A stretch of 10,619 nucleotides of DNA from Clostridia bacterium (GTDB lineage: Bacteria > Bacillota > Clostridia > TANB77 > CAG-508): positions 1-10,619 of the forward strand of contig JAAVXQ010000099.1 in the NCBI GenBank assembly GCA_022790685.1. Reading direction: 5' to 3'. Within the stretch, counting starts at the first letter, position 1. Each line of letters starts with the position of its first letter. Below are positions 1 through 6,558 of this stretch, piece by piece. The notes beneath the pieces are model-generated. The model saw nothing but the letters and a program-made list of their open reading frames with translations, ran no database searches and was not told the DNA's origin. The translations under genes were made by a program, and so were the position numbers.

Positions 1-1
1 A

Positions 2-2194
2 ATACTAGGAATTATAATTCCTATATTATATTATTCAATAGGTAATAACACAGAAGATTTCTCTAAAGAATACTATCAAACAGAAGGATTTTCACATGGA
101 TATATAAACTTTTTAGAAAATAGAAAAAGATCGATAGTAGATGTGTTTTACAATCAATGTGATAATAACATTATAGATGGAGAAAAAAATATTTATTATA
201 TTGATAATTTTATTGTAGCACCTTATGCTAGAGTAAAAGAAGCGTATTATTTAGTATCGTATGGAAATGAAGTGTGGACTAATGTTCAGTTAACTTCAGA
301 AACAGATACCTATGATAAAATACTTAAATATATATCAGAAAGACAAGATGAAAGGATAAAGTATGTAAATATTGTAAATAACAATATAGATACAAACTCA
401 GAAGCGATAAGCTTATATGGAATAAAATCAATAAATAATTATAAAGATAATAAATATTTTGTTTATAAATATCCAGATAGAGTAGACTTTAAGGAAGAAT
501 TTAAAGAATATTATGCTTCAAATAAGGAAAACTCTGTACTAGAAGGAGATATTACAAATGATGAAGAAAATACTACAAACACAGAGATAAATAATGCTAT
601 TCCATTACAGCTTATAGAAAATTTAAAAAAAGAATATCCTGATATTAAGATTTATCAAGATTCAGAATATGAAAGATTAGTTTTCGAATTTGATTCTCAA
701 AAATTTAATATTTATAGTTCTTATGTTGAGGGATATGATGGTGAGGAAATTGTAGAGAATTTAAGACAAAAATTGCAGATGCTTGCCAAGGATGAACAAA
801 AATTATCTGTAATATTTCCTGTATGTTCAGGATTATTAGTAATTGTATGTGTCTATTTACTTATTAGTATAGGTCATACTAAGGGAAAAGATGAGATTGA
901 TTTAAATGATTTAGATAAAATACCTTTAGAGATAATCTTATTTGTATTATGTTTTTTAATGATACCTATTATATTCTGCATAGAACAAGAATTCTTTTAT
1001 GAAAATTATAAATTGTTTATTAATTTGATAACAGGAATGTATTTTACTTATTATATATTATTTGCAGTAGTAGGAAATACTATAGTTAAAAGAATAAAAG
1101 CTAAATGCTTTTGGAAAACAACTTTTACAGGAAAAATTTGTTACTTCTTAATTAAAAAGTTAAAAGAGATTTATACATCAATGAAAAAAGTTATAAATGA
1201 TATAATAGATTCTTGGAATATTACCTCTAAAGTAATGTTATCAGTTGCTATATATATTATTGTTGCAATCATAGTGATAGGAATTTTCGGTATATCTGGA
1301 ATAATATTAGATTTTATATTTGCTTTATATATTATGTATAAAGTGTCGTTAGTACTTTTTGATTATCAAAAAATAGAAAAACATTTAAATAAAATGTATA
1401 ATGGTGAAGATGTTGAAAAATTAGACGAGACTAAGTTTTCAAAATACTTTAAAAATACAATAGAATATATAAATAATATTCAAAATGGATATGTTAATGC
1501 TATTGAAGAAGGAATAAAATCAGAAAAACTTAAAACTGAACTTATTACTAATGTGTCACATGACATTAAAACACCACTTACTTCAATAATAAATTATGTT
1601 GATTTATTAAAACAAGATGGTATAGATAGCGAAAAATCAAAAGAATATTTAAGTATTTTAGATAATAAGTCACAAAGATTAAAGAAACTTACAGAAGACT
1701 TAGTTGAAGCATCAAAGGCGTCTTCAGGAAATGTAAGATTAAAAATAGAAAAAATTAATGTTAAAGAATTAATAAAACAGAGCTTAGGAGAATTTGAAGA
1801 TAAATTTAATGATAAAAAATTAATTATAGAAGAAAACTATCCAAGTAAAACAGTATATATAAATGCAGATAATAGATATATTTATAGAGTAATAGAAAAT
1901 TTATTTGGAAATATTGCAAAATATGCTTTAGATAGTACAAGAGTTTATATTGATGTTAGCTGTGAAAACAAAAAACTAAGTATAAGTATAAAAAACATAT
2001 CTAAAGATAAATTAAATATTTCAGAAGATGAATTAATACAAAGATTTGTAAGAGGAGATAAATCAAGAACTACAGAAGGAAGCGGACTTGGACTTTCAAT
2101 TTCACAAAGCTTGACAGAACTTCAAAAAGGAGTCTTTAAAATAAAAATAGATGGTGACTTATTTAAAGTAAATTTAAGCTTTGATGAAGCATAA
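2..2194 (+). CDS. Membrane sensor histidine kinase, 5' end missing (cut by window edge)
   Basis: Two-component sensor kinase that would autophosphorylate on His and pass the phosphate to a response regulator, probably encoded upstream outside the window. The frame is open from base 2, so the true start lies to the left; the GTG at 143 is only the first start-like codon in view. Visible order: end of a first membrane helix (about 2-40), an extracytoplasmic part of about 250 residues with no domain I recognise, membrane helices near 803-873, 917-980 and 1016-1088, a double span near 1232-1360, then the kinase core. The dimerisation/phosphoacceptor motif is NVSHDIKTPLTS, with the His codon at 1559-1561. 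The ATPase domain shows an N-box (ENLFGNIAKYAL, about 1895-1930) and a GSGLGLS glycine box (2078-2098). No HAMP domain is evident. The signal sensed cannot be read from the sequence. Confidence is high for the class and low for the role. Confidence 0.93.
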   Translation: MLGIIIPILYYSIGNNTEDFSKEYYQTEGFSHGYINFLENRKRSIVDVFYNQCDNNIIDGEKNIYYIDNFIVAPYARVKEAYYLVSYGNEVWTNVQLTSETDTYDKILKYISERQDERIKYVNIVNNNIDTNSEAISLYGIKSINNYKDNKYFVYKYPDRVDFKEEFKEYYASNKENSVLEGDITNDEENTTNTEINNAIPLQLIENLKKEYPDIKIYQDSEYERLVFEFDSQKFNIYSSYVEGYDGEEIVENLRQKLQMLAKDEQKLSVIFPVCSGLLVIVCVYLLISIGHTKGKDEIDLNDLDKIPLEIILFVLCFLMIPIIFCIEQEFFYENYKLFINLITGMYFTYYILFAVVGNTIVKRIKAKCFWKTTFTGKICYFLIKKLKEIYTSMKKVINDIIDSWNITSKVMLSVAIYIIVAIIVIGIFGISGIILDFIFALYIMYKVSLVLFDYQKIEKHLNKMYNGEDVEKLDETKFSKYFKNTIEYINNIQNGYVNAIEEGIKSEKLKTELITNVSHDIKTPLTSIINYVDLLKQDGIDSEKSKEYLSILDNKSQRLKKLTEDLVEASKASSGNVRLKIEKINVKELIKQSLGEFEDKFNDKKLIIEENYPSKTVYINADNRYIYRVIENLFGNIAKYALDSTRVYIDVSCENKKLSISIKNISKDKLNISEDELIQRFVRGDKSRTTEGSGLGLSISQSLTELQKGVFKIKIDGDLFKVNLSFDEA

Positions 2195-2215
2195 TTATAA
2201 AATCCTTTGTTTAAT

Positions 2216-2254
2216 AAAAAAGATGAGTAAATATAATTTTTACTCGTCTTTTTT
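2216..2254 (+). terminator. Rho-independent terminator of the histidine kinase gene
   Basis: GATGAGTAAA (2222-2231) pairs with TTTACTCGTC (2239-2248), with one G-T pair, around a 7-base loop. Flanking A6 and T6 runs extend the stem to about 16 pairs and supply the U-tract. A further 7-base inverted repeat, TCCTTTG (2203-2209) and CAAAGGA (2264-2270), encloses the structure. Confidence 0.88.
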
Positions 2255-2284
2255 ACACTTTGGCAAAGGAATTACTTTAAGAGT

Positions 2285-2310
2285 AGATTATTAATATCAG
2301 ATAATAATCT
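2285..2310. repeat. Perfect 9-bp inverted repeat in the intergenic region
   Basis: AGATTATTA (2285-2293) and TAATAATCT (2302-2310) are exact reverse complements around an 8-base loop. No T-run follows, so it does not look like a terminator; it could be an operator or chance in A+T-rich DNA. Confidence 0.4.
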
Positions 2311-2381
2311 TAGAATTAAATTTTAATAGGTGTGTTGTTATTTAGAAAATATGAAAATAAAGTATATTTCACAAACAAAAT

Positions 2382-2410
2382 TTGAAAGAAATGGTTTTAT
2401 ACTTTTATAA
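2382..2410 (+). promoter_or_regulatory. Possible SigA-type promoter of the patatin gene
   Basis: TTGAAA (2382-2387) and TTATAA (2405-2410) are 17 bases apart. The -10 lies inside a tandem repeat of TTTATAACG. The match is moderate and the region is A+T-rich, so this is tentative. Confidence 0.35.
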
Positions 2411-2428
2411 CGTTTATAACGTTTATAA
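2404..2428. repeat. Tandem 9-bp repeat TTTATAACG (about 2.8 copies)
   Basis: Copies at 2404-2412 and 2413-2421 and a partial third at 2422-2428, ending 44 bases before the patatin start codon. Each full unit junction contains the palindrome AACGTT. The position over a candidate -10 suggests an operator, but this is inference. Confidence 0.6.
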
Positions 2429-2472
2429 AAAAAATTTTATGGTAATAATAATTTTTAAGAGGTGAAATAAGA

Positions 2473-3318
2473 ATGAAAATAGGAATTGCTTTATCTGGTG
2501 GAGGAATGAGAGGAATTGCACATGCAGGTGTTTTTAAAGCCTTAGAAGAGAATAATATAAATATAGAGGTATATACAGGAACTAGCTCTGGCAGCCATGT
2601 TGCATTTTTGAAATCTATAGGCTATTCTTCAAAAGAAATATATGATTTATTTAATAAATATGCTTTTGAACTAGTTGGAAATAGTTTAGATCCAATAATA
2701 TTTGATAGTATACTTTTTAATAAAGAAATAAAATTTGAGGGTTTTAGAAGCGGTAAGCCAATAGAAGATTTATATAGTAAAATTGCATTAGAAAATGGTG
2801 TAACCAATATAAATGAAATAGAAATTCCTTTAGGAATTGTTGCTACAAATATTACAGACGAAAAAGAAGCGGTTTTTACTTCTAAAGGCATAAAAGATGA
2901 TAAAGAAATAGAATATATAAATGATATTGATATTGGAAAGGCAATAAGAGCAAGTTCTAGTTTTTCTGTTGTTTTTGATCCCTGTAAGATAAATAACAAA
3001 ACATATATAGATGGGGGAGTAGTAAATAATATTCCCACTAATATAGCAAGAAAATTAGGAGCAGATAAAGTTATTTCAGTTAGATTTAAAAGTGATAGAA
3101 TTAAGAGTGAGAGTAATATTATAGATATTGGAATAAAAACACTTGACATGATGAGTAATAGGATTTCACTTCAGAATATAAAAGATAGTGATATTGCAAT
3201 AGAAGTAGATACAGATGGAACTAGTTTATTAGATATACAGAATGTAGATTATTGTTTTGAATCTGGATATAAAATGGCAATGAGATATATGGACAAAATA
3301 AAAAAAATACTTGAATAA
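2473..3318 (+). CDS. Patatin-like phospholipase family protein
   Basis: Predicted cytoplasmic lipid acyl hydrolase of the patatin family, which cleaves ester-bound fatty acids with a Ser-Asp dyad. All hallmark motifs are present in 281 residues: the oxyanion loop SGGGMRG (residues 8-14), the nucleophile elbow GTSSG (36-40, Ser38), and the DGG motif with catalytic Asp180 followed by VVNNIP. There is no signal peptide or membrane helix, and the length is normal for the small bacterial single-domain type. The start is set by AAGAGGTGA (2457-2465), 7 bases before ATG. It follows the histidine kinase terminator, so it opens a new transcription unit, possibly controlled by the tandem repeat upstream. 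The dUTPase gene lies 51 bases downstream with no terminator between them. The substrate cannot be told from sequence; bacterial members act on phospholipids or other lipid esters. Confidence 0.92.
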   Translation: MKIGIALSGGGMRGIAHAGVFKALEENNINIEVYTGTSSGSHVAFLKSIGYSSKEIYDLFNKYAFELVGNSLDPIIFDSILFNKEIKFEGFRSGKPIEDLYSKIALENGVTNINEIEIPLGIVATNITDEKEAVFTSKGIKDDKEIEYINDIDIGKAIRASSSFSVVFDPCKINNKTYIDGGVVNNIPTNIARKLGADKVISVRFKSDRIKSESNIIDIGIKTLDMMSNRISLQNIKDSDIAIEVDTDGTSLLDIQNVDYCFESGYKMAMRYMDKIKKILE

Positions 3319-3339
3319 AGTAAAATATCAATGTATAAT
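3311..3339 (+). promoter_or_regulatory. Probable SigA promoter of the dUTPase gene
   Basis: TTGAAT (3311-3316) overlaps the patatin stop codon, and a perfect TATAAT (3334-3339) follows after 17 bases. This gives dut its own transcript start near 3346, besides any read-through from the patatin gene. Confidence 0.55.
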
Positions 3340-3369
3340 AAGAAAAAATAAAAGGAGAAATGTGGAAAT

Positions 3370-3828
3370 ATGAGAGAACGTGGATTTGAAGTAGCAAAAG
3401 GATTTGAAAATGCAGGAATAAATTTACCAGTTAGAAAAACAGCCAATTCGGCAGGTTATGATGTAGAGGCCGCAGAAGACTGTATAATACCATCTTTTAA
3501 ACCAGGTCAAAAGCCAACACTTGTAAAAACAGGATTAAAAGCTTATTGTAGGGAAGATGAATTTTATATGTTATGTAATAGAAGTTCTAATCCAGGAAAA
3601 AGAGGATTAGTTATGGCAAATAGTGTAGGAATAATAGATGCTGATTATTATTGTAATGAAGATAACGATGGACATTTTATGTTTTCTTTTTATAATTTTT
3701 TTGATCATGATGTTGAAATAAAAAAAGGTGATGCAATAGGGCAAGTTATTTTCATGAAATATTTAAAAGTAGATGATGATAATGCGACAGGTACAAGAAA
3801 AGGTGGCTTTGGTTCAACTTCAAAATAA
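3370..3828 (+). CDS. dut: dUTP diphosphatase (dUTPase), trimeric type
   Basis: Hydrolyses dUTP to dUMP and pyrophosphate, keeping uracil out of DNA and supplying dUMP for thymidylate synthesis. The 152-residue protein has the family motifs in order: NSAGYD (motif 1), RSSNPGKRGL (motif 2), GIIDADYY with the uracil-pocket Tyr (motif 3), GDAIGQVIF (motif 4), and the C-terminal arm RKGGFGSTSK that closes over the substrate (motif 5). The insertion CNEDNDG after motif 3 is of a kind I associate with Firmicutes and phage dUTPases. AGGAG at 3353-3357 lies 12 bases before the ATG, slightly long. An ATG at 3360 is too close to that site and opens only a 9-codon frame, so 3370 is the better start. A neighbour on a mobile element would suggest a phage origin, but none is seen here. 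Confidence 0.95.
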   Translation: MRERGFEVAKGFENAGINLPVRKTANSAGYDVEAAEDCIIPSFKPGQKPTLVKTGLKAYCREDEFYMLCNRSSNPGKRGLVMANSVGIIDADYYCNEDNDGHFMFSFYNFFDHDVEIKKGDAIGQVIFMKYLKVDDDNATGTRKGGFGSTSK

Positions 3829-3882
3829 TATAATTACTTGTAAGAAAATCTTTATATTAGATAATTATATCAAAACAGACTT

Positions 3883-3910
3883 TTAATATTTTTTTTGAAT
3901 AAAATATTAA
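3883..3910. repeat. Perfect 10-bp A/T-only inverted repeat after dut
   Basis: TTAATATTTT (3883-3892) and AAAATATTAA (3901-3910) flank an 8-base loop containing TTTT. It could act as a weak terminator for dut, but it contains no G-C pair and no T-tract follows on the plus strand. Confidence 0.35.
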
Positions 3911-3940
3911 TAAATTATGTGAATTTTATTTCCAAATACT

Positions 3941-3969
3941 TTGACTTTTTCCAAATTTTGTAGTATAAT
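3941..3969 (+). promoter_or_regulatory. Strong SigA promoter of the CarD-family gene
   Basis: TTGACT (3941-3946), a 17-base spacer and a perfect TATAAT (3964-3969). This is one of the best promoter matches in the window, predicting a start near 3976 and a leader of about 40 bases. Confidence 0.85.
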
Positions 3970-3977
3970 TGTAATGT

Positions 3978-3994
3978 AGTAATTTGAAATTACT
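3978..3994. repeat. Palindrome at the start of the CarD-family leader
   Basis: AGTAATTT and AAATTACT flank a single central G, just after the predicted transcription start. It could be an operator or a 5' hairpin in the mRNA. It ends just before the ribosome binding site GGAAGGAGTGA (3996-4006). Confidence 0.5.
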
Positions 3995-4015
3995 TGGAAG
4001 GAGTGACGTAGAAAT

Positions 4016-4576
4016 ATGTTTAAGATAGGAGACAAAATTGTTTATCCAATGCATGGGGCTGGTGTGATAGAAACTATAGAAGAACGTTCTATTTTGGATG
4101 AAAAACAATCATACTACATAATAAAAATGCCAGGTGAAGTAAAAGTTATGGTACCAACAGCTAAAGCAGAGGAAATTGGCGTAAGAAATATAATAGATAG
4201 AGAAACTGCCGGAAAAGTAATAAATGTTTTAGAGCAGGACAGCACTGAAATGTCTATGAAATGGAACAAAAGATATAGAGATAATGTAGAAAAAATGAAA
4301 TCAGGAGACATCTTTGAAGTTGCAGATATTGTTAGAAACTTAAGCTTTAAACAAAAAGATAAAGGGCTATCAACAACTGAAAAGAAAATGCTTTTAAATG
4401 CAAAGCAAATTTTAGTTAGCGAATTAGTACTTGTTGAAAGCAAAGAAAAAGAAGAAGTAGAAGCTCTAGTAGATACAAAAATAAATACTTCTTATGAATT
4501 ACATGGAATATCAGAAATAGATAAAATGCCAGAAGAAAATACTGGAAATATAGTAAAGAAATTTATTCAGGCATAG
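4016..4576 (+). CDS. CarD/CdnL-family RNA polymerase-binding transcription regulator
   Basis: CarD-family proteins bind the RNA polymerase beta subunit and stabilise the open promoter complex, affecting rRNA and other strong promoters. In these 186 residues, the N-terminal RNA polymerase interaction domain is residues 1 to about 58 (FKIGDKIVYPMHGAGVIETI). A helical C-terminal domain follows and carries WNKRYRDNVEKMKSGD, where Trp83 aligns, by memory, with the Trp that mycobacterial CarD wedges into promoter DNA. Next come VVRNL-like and LSTTEKKMLLNAKQIL segments typical of the family. The gene has its own strong promoter and terminator, so it is probably monocistronic although it lies just upstream of dnaG and the primary sigma factor, a fitting neighbourhood for a polymerase regulator. 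The start is supported by AAGGAG 12 bases upstream. It lacks any added DNA-binding domain. Confidence 0.92.
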   Translation: MFKIGDKIVYPMHGAGVIETIEERSILDEKQSYYIIKMPGEVKVMVPTAKAEEIGVRNIIDRETAGKVINVLEQDSTEMSMKWNKRYRDNVEKMKSGDIFEVADIVRNLSFKQKDKGLSTTEKKMLLNAKQILVSELVLVESKEKEEVEALVDTKINTSYELHGISEIDKMPEENTGNIVKKFIQA

Positions 4577-4586
4577 AATTTAAGGA

Positions 4587-4618
4587 GAATTATATAAGTA
4601 ATATATAATTCTTTTTTT
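4587..4618 (+). terminator. Rho-independent terminator of the CarD-family gene
   Basis: GAATTATATA (4587-4596) pairs with TATATAATTC (4602-4611) around a 5-base loop, followed by T7. The stem is A/T-rich but perfect and lies 10 bases after the stop codon. Confidence 0.8.
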
Positions 4619-4722
4619 ATGCCTATAATTCTTTGTATTGTAATAAATATGTTATTTTTTTGATACAAAATATAAATATAGTTGTAAAAAATTATGTAAA
4701 TATGAAGGATTTAAAGAATATC

Positions 4723-4729
4723 TGTCGAA
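4723..4729 (+). promoter_or_regulatory. Sequence matching the Spo0A box (TGTCGAA) upstream of dnaG
   Basis: An exact match to the TGTCGAA consensus bound by Spo0A in spore-forming Firmicutes, 24 bases before the dnaG start codon. It is the only exact copy I found. One heptamer may occur by chance. I could not identify a convincing dnaG promoter nearby to judge whether the position would activate or repress. Confidence 0.35.
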
Positions 4730-4753
4730 TAATATAAAGGAAAGGTTTAAATA

Positions 4754-6548
4754 ATGGTTCAATATAGTGATGAATTAAAAGAAGAAATTAGATCTGCTAA
4801 TGATATAGTGGATGTTATATCTCAATATGTAACTTTAAAAAGAAGCGGGAGAAATTTTTTTCGGATTATGTCCATTTCATAAAGAAAAATCACCTTCTTT
4901 TTCTGTTTCTGCTGACAGGCAATATTTTCATTGCTTTGGATGCGGAAAAGGTGGGGATGTTTTTACCTTTATTAGTGAAATAGAAAAAGTTTCTTTTAAA
5001 GATGCCTTAGAGTTTTTAGCCGAAAGAGCAAAAATAACACTTCCGACTACCCAAAATGCAGAGTTTAATGAAAAACAATATTTAAAAGATAGAATGTATA
5101 AAATAAATGCAGAAACAGCTATATTTTTTCATGAAAGATTATATAAACCATTAGCCAAAATAGCACAAGATTATGTAAAACAACGAAAATTAGATAATAC
5201 GACTTTAAAAGCATTTAAAATAGGATATTCAGGAAATTATAATGAATTATATAATCATCTAATATCTAAGGGGTTTAAAGAAAATGAAATTCTTGCTACA
5301 GGACTTGTAAACAAGAATGATAATGGAGAATATATAGATAGATTTAGAAAAAGATTAATGTTTCCTATTATGGATGTAAATAGCAAAGTAGTAGCGTTTG
5401 GTGGAAGAAGACTTGAAAATAATGATAAAATTGCTAAATATATAAATTCCAATGAAAATCTAGTATATTCTAAGAAAAAGCACTTATTTGCACTTAATTT
5501 AGCAAAACATTCAGATTCAAAAAAAATAATTTTAGTTGAAGGTTATATGGATGCTATATCTTTGCATCAAAGAGGAATAACAAATGCAGTCGCTTCACTA
5601 GGAACAGCCCTGACAGAAGAACAGGGAAGATTAATTAGGAAATATAGTGAGCAAGTAGTGTTTTCTTATGACTCAGATGGTGCAGGGCAAGAAGCCATAA
5701 AAAGAGGATTAGAAGTTTTAGAATCTCAAGGATGTGATGCTAGAGTTTTGCAAATGGAAGGTGCTAAAGACCCAGATGAATATATTATAAAGTATGGAAG
5801 TGGCAGATTTAATTTACTAGTTGAAAATGCTATTTCATTAGTAGAATTTAAAATAAAAGTTTTAAAGCAAAAATATAATCTTGATAATGCTAATGATAAG
5901 ATAAAATTCTTAAAAGAAATAACTAGAATTTTAGCGAAAATAGATAATAATATTGAAAGAGAAATTTATATAGACAAAATTTCTAAACAATATAATATAT
6001 CTAAAGAAGCTATATATGGAGAAGTTAATAAGACTCTATATAAAGAAAGCAATAGTAATAGTAGTGCTAATATTTTATCTAGACAAGCTGTAAATAAAGA
6101 GGAAGTAAAGTCTGATATTAGTGATTCGCAATTAAAAAGAGAAAATGTTATAATTTATCTTTTGATAAATCATTTAGAAGAATCTTTTGAAGAAATCATA
6201 AAGAATATTTCTACAAATGATTTTAAAAACGAATTAAATAGAAGGATTTTTGAAATAATACTAGAAAATATAAATGCAGGACAAGATAAAATTGTTAGTA
6301 GTATTTCTAATATTGAAGATGAGAATCTTCAAGCGCATGTAAGTACTATAATGGTATCAGATTATGAAATAACTTCTGTAAAAAAATGTATAGAAGATAT
6401 AATAGTAACTTATAACAAAGATAAATTAATTAGTCGAAAAATGGAAATAATAAAAGAATTGGAAAATCCAAACCTAAGTAAAGAACAAGCTTATGGATTA
6501 GAACAAGAACTTAACAATATAATTATAGAGCTGGCTAAAAATAAGTAG
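4754..6548 (+). CDS. dnaG: DNA primase DnaG, interrupted by a +1 frameshift near the 5' end
   Basis: Primase makes RNA primers for chromosome replication with the replicative helicase. As written, the frame from ATG 4754 (AAAGG site 8 bases upstream) stops at 4880-4882 after 42 codons. Removing one T from the T7 run (4855-4861) joins it to the long downstream frame and gives about 597 residues, a normal DnaG length. The corrected protein has the CHC2 zinc ribbon (CPFH with Cys at 4869, then CFGC at 4932-4943), the catalytic core, a TOPRIM domain (EGYMD near 5538, DSDGAG from 5670, KDPDE), and a helical C-terminal helicase-binding region. The zinc ribbon lies after the break, so a protein started at the internal ATG 5094 would lack it. 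Since DnaG is essential, an assembly error or a tolerated recoding event is more likely than a dead gene. rpoD follows after 10 bases, presumably in one operon. Confidence 0.93.
4855..4864 (+). other. Frameshift site in dnaG: T7 run followed by CGG
   Basis: In the upstream frame the site reads TTT_CGG; in the downstream frame it reads TTC_GGA. A +1 slip of tRNA-Phe (anticodon GAA) from UUU to UUC, or loss of one T, restores DnaG. A GGGAG stretch lies at 4847-4851, 7 bases before the slip codon. Confidence 0.9.
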
Positions 6549-6558
6549 GAGGTAAAAA

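Noticed and set aside
2622..3149. 175-codon minus-strand frame across the patatin gene
   Set aside because: Antisense shadow of a gene with all patatin motifs; composition is an artefact of the opposite strand.
3360..3389. ATG at 3360 as the dUTPase start or an upstream reading frame
   Set aside because: It is in a different frame, only 2 bases after the Shine-Dalgarno core, and opens just 9 codons.
4619..4753. SigA promoter for dnaG (TTGATA at 4660)
   Set aside because: No acceptable -10 lies 16-18 bases downstream, so I do not report one; the dnaG promoter remains unidentified.
5094..6548. DnaG starting at ATG 5094 as a complete gene
   Set aside because: The conserved zinc-ribbon sequence is encoded directly upstream in the same frame, so this start is only the first ATG after the frameshift region.
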